A stretch of 64,000 nt of DNA from Candidatus Woesearchaeota archaeon (GTDB taxonomy: Archaea; Nanobdellota; Nanobdellia; Woesearchaeales; GCA-023898365), in the NCBI GenBank assembly GCA_023898365.1, contig CP060219.1, positions 682,001 through 746,000 on the forward strand, given 5' to 3'. Under the pieces are notes generated by a model that was given only the letters and a program-made list of their open reading frames with translations, made no database searches and was not told the DNA's origin. The translations under genes were made by a program, and so were the position numbers. Numbering within the stretch: position 1 is the stretch's first letter; each line of letters begins with the position of its first letter. This document shows positions 19,726 through 28,588 of this stretch, in pieces.

Positions 19726-20961
19726 ATGAAAACTTCTTTAGCGTACGGTGTTGCGTTAGCAGTATTTTTTGTGTTAGGATCGGTCATGGTCTTTTCCGCG
19801 TATGTGCCGGGAAGTGGCGACCCATTTCACCGGACACTTTACACTAACGACATTGAAGCATATGATGCGGGTGTTGTTACTGTTGGAGATGATTTGATTC
19901 TTTCTGCTGCTGGCGGAAACAAACTTGGCATCGGCGTGCTTGCTCCGCTTGTTCCTCTTCACATTGCTACGTATGCGAACTGGCAAGGAATTAGAGTGCA
20001 AGGCGGTTCCGGTGTGGGTGATAGTGGGGTAAATGCTCTTGAAATATTTAATAATAACAATCAGCGACAAATTAATATTGGCTTAACCGATTCAACAAAC
20101 ACGTATCCGAACACGTTCTTTATTTATGATGCAACAGCTGGTGCATATCGACTCGTCGTAAACGACATGGGTTTTGTTGGTGTTGGTACAGGCGCTCCTC
20201 TTGCAACGTTAGATGTGCACGGAGATATTGTTTTTGATGATATTGCTCCTCGCGGTCAAAATTGTGTTGGAGGAGATGTGCTTAAGAACACTGCTGGCAG
20301 TTGGGTGTGTGCGCAAGACCTTGTTGGCATCAATCCTTCTGGCTGCGCTGCTGGTCAAGTTGCAAAACGCCAAGGAGCATCCTGGGTGTGCGCAAACGAT
20401 TTGGTTGGCGGTGCTGATACGGACTGGACAGAATCTGGAAACAACGTGTACAAAACGACGGGCAATGTTGGTATTGGCACTAACAATCCGACTGTCGCAC
20501 TCGATGTCGAGCAAGGCGTTATTTCCATAAAAAAAACGGGGTTGTCAGGAGATTATGATTCGGATGGGTCTTCAGCATTCCAAGAACGAGAAATAATCAT
20601 TGATCCTGCAGAAGAATCGGGCATGCGCATTATTGAAACGTGCACTACAGGCAATTGCGATTGTGATGATCATAACGCATTTGTCCATCCAGGTCAAACG
20701 GCATGGACGAACAATCCGGCAAATAATAACGGCGGTGACGTGAATTGCAACAATCAAGTTGATCTTCGATGGTCAAACCAAGCAGGAGATTGCCATCAAT
20801 ACCATAATGCTAACGATTGTGACGCGCTTGCCGGCTGGTTTGGTGGACCTCCTGCATGTGGACAGACAAGCCAGTGGAAGACAGAATTATGTGAATGGGA
20901 TGGCTCAACGTGTAATGGACAAGGAGCGGTCTTAACAATAAAGATTCAAGAATGTCGATAA
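19726..20961 (+). CDS. Secreted tail-fibre-like protein with Cys-rich MopE-type metal motif
   Basis: 411 aa. An N-terminal signal/anchor (residues 4-30) precedes beta-rich repeats with the GIGT-x-N/AP-x-x-x-LDV signature found in phage tail-fibre/S74-associated stalks (two clear copies). A duplicated C-x-x-G-x-V-x-K-GSWVCA-x-DLVG unit follows near residues 185-235. The C-terminal ~110 residues are Cys-rich with CDCDDHNAFVHPG...DVNCNNQVD, matching the MopE-like putative metal-binding motif. There is no S74 autoprotease at the C-terminus. TATA box TTATATAG at ~19693-19700 with leaderless ATG at 19726. A surface fibre or adhesin is the likely role; partner unknown. Confidence 0.82.
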   Translation: MKTSLAYGVALAVFFVLGSVMVFSAYVPGSGDPFHRTLYTNDIEAYDAGVVTVGDDLILSAAGGNKLGIGVLAPLVPLHIATYANWQGIRVQGGSGVGDSGVNALEIFNNNNQRQINIGLTDSTNTYPNTFFIYDATAGAYRLVVNDMGFVGVGTGAPLATLDVHGDIVFDDIAPRGQNCVGGDVLKNTAGSWVCAQDLVGINPSGCAAGQVAKRQGASWVCANDLVGGADTDWTESGNNVYKTTGNVGIGTNNPTVALDVEQGVISIKKTGLSGDYDSDGSSAFQEREIIIDPAEESGMRIIETCTTGNCDCDDHNAFVHPGQTAWTNNPANNNGGDVNCNNQVDLRWSNQAGDCHQYHNANDCDALAGWFGGPPACGQTSQWKTELCEWDGSTCNGQGAVLTIKIQECR

Positions 20962-21032
20962 ACGTAACCGTTCTTCTCTTTTCATAACAAGTTATCGTAA
21001 TTGTTTTAAACAAGCTTTAGTTCTTAAGTGCC

Positions 21033-22751
21033 ATGTATCGAACACATACCTGTGGAGAACTTCGCAGAGCGGACGTAGGCAAGACTGTGCAGCTTGCAGG
21101 CTGGGTCCATAAGGTGAGAACCCATGGCAGCCTGACCTTTCTTGACGTTCGTGATCGCTACGGGTTAACGCAAGTAACGCTGGCTGCAGATCTTGGAGAA
21201 AAAGCATCTTCACTTCGCAAAGAATCAGTTGTTTCTATTGAAGGAACTGTTACTGCAAAACCAGAAGCAAACAAAGCACTTGCAACTGGTGAGATCGAAG
21301 TCGCCGCAACAAACTTTTCGGTGCTTAACGAGTCCGATGTTATCCCTATCAGCCTCGATGATGATGCAAATACGTCTGATGAAATGCGTTTAAAATATCG
21401 TTATCTTGATTTAAGAAAATCAACCATGAAGGATAATTTAGTGTTTCGCCATGAACTGGCGCAAGCATTTCGTGAAGCACTTAACAGAGAACACTTTCTT
21501 GAAATTGAAACGCCACTTCTAATTAGGTCAACACCTGAAGGAGCAAGAGATTTCTTGGTGCCAAGCAGATTGAACAAAGGCCATTTTTACAGCTTACCTC
21601 AATCGCCCCAATTGTACAAACAGCTTCTCATGGTTAGCGGTATGGATCGCTATTATCAACTCGCAAAATGTTTGCGCGATGAAGACTTACGTGCAGATCG
21701 GCAACCAGAATTCACACAAATAGATCTCGAAATGAGCTTTGTGCAAGCAGATGATGTCATGTCCTTGCTTGAGCGAGTAATGACGCATGTCTTGAAAACC
21801 ACCAAGCAGATTGATCTCGCAACACCTCTTAGACGAATATCCTATGCGGAATCGATGGAGAAATACGGTATTGACCGACCTGATTTACGATTTGGACTTG
21901 AACTTGTCGACGTAACAGAACTCTTGAAAAAAACCGATATGAACGTTTTCAAAGAAGCGCCAATGATTAAAGCGCTTGTCGCACCAAAAGTTTTTTCCCG
22001 AAAAGAAATCGACGCATTAACAGACGTGGTGAAAGTATACGGTGCGAAAGGTCTTGCCTATGCAACGTTTCAAGAAGGAACATTTACTGGAGGGGTTAGC
22101 AAGTTCTTAGAACCGATAGTCTCCGATCTTCAAAGGGCAACTGCAGTAGAAAACGGTCAGACAATCTTCTTTGTTGCTGACACGTGGAAAACAACCAACG
22201 ATGCCTTAGCTCATTTACGACTTCACCTTGGAAAAGAATTAGGACTTATTGATCCTCGCCAACTCTCCTTTTGTTGGGTGGTCGATTTTCCTCTTTTTGA
22301 ATGGGACGAGGAAGAAAAGCGTTTTTCTCCGATGCATCACATTTTTAGTATGCCTCAGGAAAAAACGATGCAGTACATCGAAACAGAACCTGCACGAGTG
22401 CTTGGAGATTTGTATGATCTTGTTCTTAACGGCACAGAACTCGGTGGTGGCGGCATAAGAATTCATCGTCAAGATATTCAAGAACGAGTCCTTGCAGTAA
22501 TTGGCATGGATTCATCTGCTGCTCAAAACAAGTTTGGTTTTTTACTTGAATCATTCAAGTATGGCGCTCCTCCCCACGGAGGTTTCGCCTTTGGTTTTGA
22601 CCGTGTTGCCGCGCTTCTTAGCGGACAAGAAGATATCAGAGATTTCATTGCATTTCCAAAGAACAAACAAATGCAATCGCCTCTTGATGATTCGCCAAAC
22701 GCGGTTGAGAAAGATCAGCTTGATGAGTTACATATTAACGTACAGAAATAA
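21033..22751 (+). CDS. aspS: Aspartyl-tRNA synthetase, bacterial type
   Basis: 572 aa. The OB-fold anticodon-binding domain comes first (LAGWVHKVRTHGSLTFLDVRDR), then the class II core with motif 2 around KCLRDEDLRADRQPEFTQID. A bacterial-specific GAD insertion follows (about residues 290-415; KALVAPKVFSRKEIDAL...KGLAYATF...). Motif 3 is GGFAFGFDRVAALL. Archaeal AspRS is normally ~430 aa without the GAD insert, so this copy is bacterial-type, probably acquired by transfer. Whether it also charges tRNA-Asn cannot be decided here; with the GatE-like protein at 27179 an indirect Asn pathway is possible. Convergent with the nitroreductase 11 nt away. Confidence 0.96.
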   Translation: MYRTHTCGELRRADVGKTVQLAGWVHKVRTHGSLTFLDVRDRYGLTQVTLAADLGEKASSLRKESVVSIEGTVTAKPEANKALATGEIEVAATNFSVLNESDVIPISLDDDANTSDEMRLKYRYLDLRKSTMKDNLVFRHELAQAFREALNREHFLEIETPLLIRSTPEGARDFLVPSRLNKGHFYSLPQSPQLYKQLLMVSGMDRYYQLAKCLRDEDLRADRQPEFTQIDLEMSFVQADDVMSLLERVMTHVLKTTKQIDLATPLRRISYAESMEKYGIDRPDLRFGLELVDVTELLKKTDMNVFKEAPMIKALVAPKVFSRKEIDALTDVVKVYGAKGLAYATFQEGTFTGGVSKFLEPIVSDLQRATAVENGQTIFFVADTWKTTNDALAHLRLHLGKELGLIDPRQLSFCWVVDFPLFEWDEEEKRFSPMHHIFSMPQEKTMQYIETEPARVLGDLYDLVLNGTELGGGGIRIHRQDIQERVLAVIGMDSSAAQNKFGFLLESFKYGAPPHGGFAFGFDRVAALLSGQEDIRDFIAFPKNKQMQSPLDDSPNAVEKDQLDELHINVQK

Positions 22752-22762
22752 GCAGATGTTTT

Positions 22763-23461
22763 TTACTTCTTTTTTGTTTCTTCTTCTTGGGATTCCTGTC
22801 CTTTCTTCTTATTTGAAAGATATGTTTTTACTCTACTCGCAAGCGCTTTAAGGGGAATGAAGACTTCATTTTTTGCTTGTTTTCGAACAAATTCTGCATA
22901 CTCATTAAAGTAGAGCTCAGGATGTTTGAATGGCATACCAAATCTGTTAAAGTACAAGAGTTCGTGCAATCGTTTCTTTTCGACTCGCGGTTCTTGCAAT
23001 TTATCAGGATACCCTACAGTAAGAAGTGCTTGCGGTCTGTAACCTGGAGGGATGCCAAACTTATCTGCAATAAATTGTTCTTCAAATGCACCAATCCAAC
23101 ACGAGCCAAGGCCTAAGGCATGGGCTGCAAGCATCATGTTTTGAGTTGCTGCAGCTGTTGATTGGGTGACGTACAATCGTTTTCCTCGAAGACCATACCG
23201 TTGTTCTGCAAGATCTGTTGCGGCAATTGCTACAATAACAACAGGCGCGCTTGCAATCCAAATTTGCTCCATACAATGATAGGCAAGTTCTTCAATTACT
23301 GTTTTGTTGGTAACAATGATGAAGCGAAAGTCTTGCGTATTTCCCGCGCTTGGCGCTCTTGTTCCTGCATGAACAATTTCTACGAGCATATCAAAGTCTA
23401 CAGGCTTAGTAGAATACTTGCGAACTGAATATCTCGTGTTAAGACAGGCAAGAGTGTCCAT
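22763..23461 (-). CDS. Nitroreductase-family flavoprotein
   Basis: 232 aa. FMN-binding N-terminal motif RYSVRKYSTKPV, then RAPSAGNTQDFRFIIV, AAATQNMMLAAHALGLGSCWIG and the C-terminal LLTVGYP: the standard nitroreductase order. These enzymes transfer electrons from NAD(P)H to quinones, nitro compounds or flavins; the substrate cannot be predicted. The family core ends near residue 185; a ~45-residue basic extension ending in a Lys/Glu-rich tail follows. Single gene. Confidence 0.92.
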   Translation of the reverse strand: MDTLACLNTRYSVRKYSTKPVDFDMLVEIVHAGTRAPSAGNTQDFRFIIVTNKTVIEELAYHCMEQIWIASAPVVIVAIAATDLAEQRYGLRGKRLYVTQSTAAATQNMMLAAHALGLGSCWIGAFEEQFIADKFGIPPGYRPQALLTVGYPDKLQEPRVEKKRLHELLYFNRFGMPFKHPELYFNEYAEFVRKQAKNEVFIPLKALASRVKTYLSNKKKGQESQEEETKKK

Positions 23462-23494
23462 AGCTATTCTAGTCGAGGACGGGATTTATATATG

Positions 23495-23668
23495 TTACTG
23501 CTTATCAAGCATCCAAAGACTCGCCCACATGAGCAGAATGCTCAAACTGATGAGGGTGATGCCAAGAATGCTGGCCCGTGGAAGATACTCTCCTATGAGA
23601 AGCCCCAGTCCTAAGGAAATGAGGCTAATACTGATCGAAAGGAGATAAAATCCTGCCTTCTTCTTCAT
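23495..23668 (-). CDS. 57-aa two-helix membrane protein
   Basis: Starts MKKKAGFYLLSISISLISLG, with two hydrophobic segments (residues 6-26, 32-53) separated by GEYLPRAS. The ATG at 23668 follows GATGAAGC about 5 nt upstream and lies 13 nt after the parvulin stop at 23682, so it is the last gene of that operon. A longer upstream start inside the parvulin gene is possible but lacks support. No family recognised; perhaps a small accessory subunit of the membrane parvulin. Confidence 0.65.
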   Translation of the reverse strand: MKKKAGFYLLSISISLISLGLGLLIGEYLPRASILGITLISLSILLMWASLWMLDKQ

Positions 23669-23681
23669 AGCTGCTTCATCT

Positions 23682-24932
23682 CTACGAGAGTGTTGAGAGG
23701 TCGACAAGATATTCAATCTCCGCATTCTTTGTCACTTCTAAGAGCCAGGTTGCGTAGAGCTGCCTTGCCTTATCAGTTTTGAGTTGCTCAACAATATCTG
23801 CTTTAGCCTCTTCAAAAGGAATAGTTCGTGACTCGCTTGCTGAAAGCTTTTCCATGATGTGGTAGCCAAAGTCTGTTTTGACAATGCGCAATTCACCGAC
23901 ACTCATTTCAAATCCTGCTGTTTTGAATTGTTCAACAAATGGTGTGTCTTGAGTCATTTCGTACGTGCCACAGGTCGCAAGTGATCCTGGATCTTCAGAG
24001 TATTGTGTTACTAACTCACAAAAGTTTTCTGAGGATACTTCTTGCATGACTTGTTGGGCAAGTGCTGCTGCTTCTTGATCGGTTCGTTCAGTGTTGCCAA
24101 TTAAGATGTGGCGCACTTCAACAGCTTCTCCCATAGCAAAGAGATCACTATTTTCATTGTAAAATGCTTCTGCTTCGTTGTCTCCGATAGCAATCTTACT
24201 AAACACAGTTTCATTTACTGTCTTTAAGATAAGTAATCGTCGCTTTTCTGCTGATAAATAGGTCTCATATGAAATGTCTTGTTCTTCAAGGAGATCTTTA
24301 AATCCTTCAAGGTCAACACCGTTTATGGTCAAAAAGATGCTCAAACTTTGCAAGACTTCTTCATCGGTAACCGTTAGGCCTAGTTTTCTGCCTTCTTGTT
24401 CAACAAGTCGCTCTTGAATAAGTTCGTTAACAACAATTTCGTTGATACTTTGATTTTGTGCAAGGAGGAATTCTGGTGGAAATTGACCAACAAAGATTTC
24501 TTTTGTTTGCTCAAACTCAAGATGGGTGATTGGTTCTCCGTTGACAAGCAAGATTGCATTTTCATTTTCTTGGTTTTCCATACCAACATAAATGCCGATG
24601 CCGCCAATGACAACGAGAACAATGATGAGTCCAAGAACGAATGGCCATGCACTACGCTTTTTTTTCGGCTTTGCTTTCTTTGTTTCTGCTTGTTTATCGG
24701 TTGTTTTTTTTGCTGTTACTTTTTTCTTCGTTGCTGTTTTTTTCTTTGCCGTTGTTTTTTTTGCTGTTTGTTTCTGTTCTTTTTTTGGTTCTTGATTGTG
24801 TGTTACTTCTTGCTTTTTTTCAACAGTCTGCGTTTCGTGCGCATGTTCTTTTGTTTCACTTCGTGCTGCTTCGTGATCTGCATGATGATGTTCATGATGT
24901 TCGTCGTTCTTTTTTTGTTGATGCTCTTCCAT
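23682..24932 (-). CDS. Membrane-anchored parvulin-type prolyl isomerase (PpiC/SurA-like)
   Basis: 416 aa. Residues 1-~90 are a charged His-rich then Lys/Thr/Ala-rich cytosolic region (KKTTAKKKTATKKK). One transmembrane helix follows (WPFVLGLIIVLVVIGGIGIY, ~95-115). The outer part holds a SurA_N-like chaperone helix bundle (~130-260) and a rotamase domain (~270-385) with VRHILIG, YSEDPGS and FGYHIMEK. It probably folds exported proteins outside the membrane, in keeping with the many secreted proteins here. The H1-like cytosolic tract is unusual and recurs in other genes of the window. A promoter lies near 24950-24970. Confidence 0.92.
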   Translation of the reverse strand: MEEHQQKKNDEHHEHHHADHEAARSETKEHAHETQTVEKKQEVTHNQEPKKEQKQTAKKTTAKKKTATKKKVTAKKTTDKQAETKKAKPKKKRSAWPFVLGLIIVLVVIGGIGIYVGMENQENENAILLVNGEPITHLEFEQTKEIFVGQFPPEFLLAQNQSINEIVVNELIQERLVEQEGRKLGLTVTDEEVLQSLSIFLTINGVDLEGFKDLLEEQDISYETYLSAEKRRLLILKTVNETVFSKIAIGDNEAEAFYNENSDLFAMGEAVEVRHILIGNTERTDQEAAALAQQVMQEVSSENFCELVTQYSEDPGSLATCGTYEMTQDTPFVEQFKTAGFEMSVGELRIVKTDFGYHIMEKLSASESRTIPFEEAKADIVEQLKTDKARQLYATWLLEVTKNAEIEYLVDLSTLS

Positions 24933-25065
24933 ATGACCCCTCCTTTGAATTGGATTATATGTGTGGTGAAAACTCGTGTTTTCTTAAAAAACTTATCATT
25001 TCAAGACATAGAAAAACTGGTTATTTATAAATCGTCTTCACTTAAGAGGGTTGACTCTACGCAAG

Positions 25066-25075
25066 CTTTTTATAG
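25066..25075 (+). promoter_or_regulatory. TATA box deciding the start of the 25100 gene
   Basis: CTTTTTATAG is centred 29 nt upstream of the ATG at 25100, implying a leaderless mRNA. The alternative TTG at 25085 would precede the predicted transcription start. Confidence 0.6.
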
Positions 25076-25099
25076 TACGGTGCATTGCTTTCCAAAACA

Positions 25100-25681
25100 A
25101 TGAGATGGTCTCCTAATTTCAAATACTCTCCTCCTCAATTGGATGACGTTATACAAAAAGTGAATGAAAACCATCGCCTTGAGCGGCACGTGGTTGCTGT
25201 TGAACTGTTTTTGGACCCTGCTTCTCGTTTACAAGGGGTGCTTGCACATCTTCGAGGTCACTTAATAGGAGGTGATGGGGGAGGTAATCGATTTTATTTT
25301 GCCAGCCCAGTGGATTTGTATACGCGACCTCAAGAGGGATCATTACCTCCTGAGGATCTTGTTTGTTCTGGCACAACAGAATTTCTCATGGCGTATTTAT
25401 CAACGCAGGGTATAGGTGGTCCAATAGAAGTTCTTAGTTGTGTTGATGGTCGCTATGAATTGGTGTTAAGCATTGATTACAAAACCGCACAGGCTTCCAT
25501 GAGTTTACAAGAACTGGCCATTCCTGCACTTTTTGCGTCACTTCGCCAATCAAAACTTCTTGTCGATCCGCCGACTATTAGGTCATTGAAGCGGCGGACG
25601 CGTCAACTTCGTCAACCAATCAAACAAGATCGTATTGTCGAAATTATCGAAGAATTCTTTTTCAATATCAATAAGGACTAA
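25100..25681 (+). CDS. Hypothetical protein, 193 aa
   Basis: No family recognised. Soluble alpha/beta composition with no signal or membrane helix. Features: a Gly-rich GGDGGGNRFYF segment near residue 60, a LVCSGTTEFLMAYLSTQG helix near residue 100, and a basic C-terminal third (RSLKRRTRQLRQPIKQDR) that could contact nucleic acid. The start is set by the TATA box 29 nt upstream. It converges tail-to-tail with rlmH one base away. Confidence 0.75.
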   Translation: MRWSPNFKYSPPQLDDVIQKVNENHRLERHVVAVELFLDPASRLQGVLAHLRGHLIGGDGGGNRFYFASPVDLYTRPQEGSLPPEDLVCSGTTEFLMAYLSTQGIGGPIEVLSCVDGRYELVLSIDYKTAQASMSLQELAIPALFASLRQSKLLVDPPTIRSLKRRTRQLRQPIKQDRIVEIIEEFFFNINKD

Positions 25682-25682
25682 A

Positions 25683-26087
25683 TCATTTATGATATGTTTT
25701 TCCTTGGAGAATGGTGTGTGCCCGATATAGTTGTTCAACAAGCATAACTTTGGCAAGATCGTGAGGAAATGTCATGGGTGAAAGTGAGAGCGCCCATTGT
25801 TTTTGTTTACTTTCTTCAATCTCTTGAGGAAATCCTTTATCGTCTCCGACAACAAAAATAATTTCATTTGCATCAACGTGATTAAGTTTGTGCGCAAGTT
25901 CTTCGCTGCTCAGCAACGTTCCTTTTTCTGTAACTAACACAAATTCTTTTGTGCCAAGCCACGCAAGAAGTTTCGACCACGAAGAAAAGGCATGCGTTTG
26001 CACCGCAAATCTTTTTTCATACTCTGCGTAGAGTTGTTCAAAATGAGATTTTATTTTTCCAACAAATATGAGGTGCACGTGTCGCAT
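25683..26087 (-). CDS. rlmH: RlmH-type SPOUT 23S rRNA methyltransferase
   Basis: 134 aa, slightly shorter than the usual ~155. The SAM-binding trefoil-knot region has VVGDDKGFPQEI, and the C-terminus MTFPHDLAKVMLVEQLYRA...GKTYHK is the RlmH hallmark. RlmH methylates N3 of pseudouridine 1915 in helix 69 of 23S rRNA, mainly in bacteria; archaeal copies are patchy. ATG 26087 is chosen because a TTAAAAA box lies ~27 nt upstream; an in-frame upstream start adds six residues only. TruD, another modification enzyme, is at 43292. Confidence 0.9.
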   Translation of the reverse strand: MRHVHLIFVGKIKSHFEQLYAEYEKRFAVQTHAFSSWSKLLAWLGTKEFVLVTEKGTLLSSEELAHKLNHVDANEIIFVVGDDKGFPQEIEESKQKQWALSLSPMTFPHDLAKVMLVEQLYRAHTILQGKTYHK

Positions 26088-26158
26088 GTCTGTTTGCAAG
26101 AGCAAAGAATTTTTAAAGGTTTACTTCTCAAAATCCAGTTAGGGAGGTATGGGGTACC

Positions 26159-27136
26159 ATGAAAGTTATTATTCCGCTTGCGGGTATGGGTTCACGATTA
26201 AAACCGTTTACGTTAACGAAAGCTAAAGCAATGGTTGCTGTTGCAGGAAAACCAGTCCTTGAACATATTCTTGATCAGCTTGTCCAATCAAAACTTTCTA
26301 TTTCCGAAGTTGTTTTTGTAACAGGCTATTTAGGCGAACAAATAGAAGCGTATATTTCGAAAAAAAAGTATCCGTTCACCACGACGTTTGTCCGTCAAAC
26401 AGAGCTTGCTGGCCAAGCGCACGCTATTCATCTTGCTCGAGAATATATAACTGAGCCGGTCATTATATGGTTTGTTGACACTATTGCTGATCCTGACCTT
26501 TCTGTTTTGGAAGAGTTACGCGAAGGCATGATTTATGTCAAAGAAGTTGCTGATCCTTTGCGGTTTGGGCAAGTACAGGAGGAAAACGGCAAAGTCACCA
26601 AGCTTGAAGAAAAAGCCGATCCTCCTATTTCTTTTCTTGTCAATATCGGGTTGTATTATGTCTATGATTACAAGCTCTTGCTTTCATGCACAGAAAAGCT
26701 CATTACTGAAGGTGAAAAACGTAAGGGCGAGTTTTATTTAATGGATGTGTTTTCTATGATGCTTGAACAAGGCGTGACATTTCGGGTTGCAACCGTTTCT
26801 ATATGGGAAGATTGTGGTATTCCTGAAGCGTTTTTGCAAACAAACAAGTATTTGCTTTCTCAAAAAGAACACCACGTTCCTTCACTTCCTGGAGTTACGC
26901 TTGTGCCTCCTGTTGTCATCCATGAAACGGCAAAAATTACCAATGCGACCATTGGGCCTTATGTTGCTGTTGGTGAAGGGGCGGTGATTGATAATGCAAC
27001 CATCAAGAATTCAATCGTACTTGAACACGCGCACATCGCGAATGCGAAGCTCAATGAAAGTATGATTGGAGATTATGCGATTGTAAAAAATCATAACGGC
27101 GCATTAATTGTTGGCCCGCATTCCATTCTCGAATAA
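26159..27136 (+). CDS. Sugar-phosphate nucleotidyltransferase with left-handed beta-helix tail
   Basis: 325 aa. The N-terminal Rossmann-like NTP-transferase has the signature LAGMGSRLKPFTLTKAKAM, WFVDTIAD as the metal-binding region and ...INIGLYYV. Residues ~245-325 are hexapeptide repeats (IHETAKITNATIGPYVAVG...), as in GlmU/GlgC-type enzymes. It makes an NDP-sugar from NTP and sugar-1-phosphate, probably feeding glycan or N-glycosylation pathways used by the glycoproteins here; the sugar and base are undetermined. RBS GGGAGGT lies ~10 nt before the ATG. Confidence 0.9.
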   Translation: MKVIIPLAGMGSRLKPFTLTKAKAMVAVAGKPVLEHILDQLVQSKLSISEVVFVTGYLGEQIEAYISKKKYPFTTTFVRQTELAGQAHAIHLAREYITEPVIIWFVDTIADPDLSVLEELREGMIYVKEVADPLRFGQVQEENGKVTKLEEKADPPISFLVNIGLYYVYDYKLLLSCTEKLITEGEKRKGEFYLMDVFSMMLEQGVTFRVATVSIWEDCGIPEAFLQTNKYLLSQKEHHVPSLPGVTLVPPVVIHETAKITNATIGPYVAVGEGAVIDNATIKNSIVLEHAHIANAKLNESMIGDYAIVKNHNGALIVGPHSILE

Positions 27137-27178
27137 AGAGCCAAAACTATTATAAACGAGCTGGTCTACCACAACGGC

Positions 27179-28588
27179 ATGGAAGACTATGCAGCACTCG
27201 GCTTTAAGGCTGGCATCGAAATTCATCAACAACTTGACGGAGAAAAGCTCTTTTGTTCTTGCCCTTCTCTGATTAGAAAGGACGATCCTCAATTTGTTGT
27301 GCGAAGAAAACTCCGTCTTTCTTCAAGTGAAGAAGGTGGCGTTGATAACGCTGCAGCGTATGAAAAACAAAAGAATAAGGACTTTGTTTACCAAGGCTAT
27401 GAAGGAACGACCTGTCTTGTCGAACTCGATGAAGAGCCCCCTCATCCTATAAACGCTGAAGCGCTTCTTGCCGTAACGACCGTTGCAAAACTTCTTCACT
27501 GCACACTCGTCGATCAAGTGCAGTTTATGAGAAAAATGGTTATTGACGGTTCTAACGTTTCAGGTTTTCAACGAACTGCACTTATTGGTTATAATGGCTA
27601 TTTTGAATTACATGGAAAACGCATTGCTATAGAAACCATTTGCTTAGAAGAAGAAGCTTCGCAAGCAGTTTCCCGATCAGAAAAGCAAGACATCTATAAT
27701 CTTTCTCGTCAAGGCATTGCACTTATAGAAATTGCTACGGGACCTGATTTTTCTTCAGCTGATGAAGTGCGAGATGGCGCAGCGTATCTGGGCATGGTTC
27801 TGCGCAGCACTCCTACTTGTAAGCGAGGAATTGGATCGATTAGACAAGATGTCAATATCTCAATCAAAGGCCATCCTCGCGTCGAAATCAAAGGATTCCA
27901 AGATATTAAATCAATGAAAAAAATTATTGATTACGAAGTTGATCGTCAACGTAAAGAAAAAAAAGGAACGTCACATGTGCGAAAGGCCACTGCTGAATTA
28001 ACCACAGAATATTTACGCCCCATGCCTGGTGCGGATCGTATGTATCCCGAGACGGATGTTCCAATTCTATCGCTTCCTCACGTAGAACAATTACCTGTGC
28101 TCCTTACAGAAAAAATTGCTATGTTTGAGAAAACCTATGGCTTAAGCAAGGACTTTGCTGAAATGGCAGTTGATCTAGAAACAAAAGAAACTATTGATGT
28201 TGGGCGTTTGTTCAAGAAATATGCGCGAGTTGATCCAAAAACCATTCTTTCCCTGTATGTCGTGTTGCCAAAAGAAATTTCAAGAAAACTTCAACAAGAG
28301 GTATCGGTTACTTCGTACGCTCAAGAATTACTTGATTTACTTCAAGCAAATAAGTTGGCAACTTCCTCGCTTGCACAAATTATTGAAGCAAAAGCAAAAG
28401 GAGAAGACGTTGATTTCTCTGCCTTTCGCCCAGTCTCCGAAGCTGATGTAAAAAAAATAATTGCACAAGTTGTTGCAAAAAACAAAGGAGCTCCGTTTGG
28501 TGCGCTCATGGGACTTTGCATGAAAGAGCTTGGCGGCAAAGTTGATGGAAAACTCTTATCATCACTTCTCAAAAAAGAAGTAGCGTAA
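27179..28588 (+). CDS. gatE: GatE/GatB-family tRNA amidotransferase subunit without the GAD insert
   Basis: 469 aa. Starts with the archaeal GatE motif GIEIHQQLDGEKLFCSCPS. It keeps the cradle domain (GSNVSGFQRTALIG, CLEEEASQ, GIALIEIATGPDF), the RMYPETDVP motif, and the C-terminal helical/YqeY-like tail (GAPFGALMGLCMKELGGKVDG). GatE with GatD converts Glu-tRNA-Gln to Gln-tRNA-Gln. Typical GatE is ~610-630 aa because an AspRS-type GAD domain sits before the YLRPMPGA-x-RMYPETD motif; here only ~30 residues separate those points, so the insert is missing. Sequence signatures are GatE rather than bacterial GatB, though a GatB-like role with GatCA cannot be excluded. TATA CTATTATAAA ~30 nt upstream. 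Confidence 0.9.
   Translation: MEDYAALGFKAGIEIHQQLDGEKLFCSCPSLIRKDDPQFVVRRKLRLSSSEEGGVDNAAAYEKQKNKDFVYQGYEGTTCLVELDEEPPHPINAEALLAVTTVAKLLHCTLVDQVQFMRKMVIDGSNVSGFQRTALIGYNGYFELHGKRIAIETICLEEEASQAVSRSEKQDIYNLSRQGIALIEIATGPDFSSADEVRDGAAYLGMVLRSTPTCKRGIGSIRQDVNISIKGHPRVEIKGFQDIKSMKKIIDYEVDRQRKEKKGTSHVRKATAELTTEYLRPMPGADRMYPETDVPILSLPHVEQLPVLLTEKIAMFEKTYGLSKDFAEMAVDLETKETIDVGRLFKKYARVDPKTILSLYVVLPKEISRKLQQEVSVTSYAQELLDLLQANKLATSSLAQIIEAKAKGEDVDFSAFRPVSEADVKKIIAQVVAKNKGAPFGALMGLCMKELGGKVDGKLLSSLLKKEVA

Noticed and set aside
24396..25103. Long Phe/Leu-rich plus-strand frame opposite the parvulin gene
   Set aside because: It is the antisense of the Lys/Thr-rich tract (AAA/AAG read backwards as TTT/CTT), which gives spurious membrane-like protein. 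The same holds for frames at 52881-53275 and 61430-62270.
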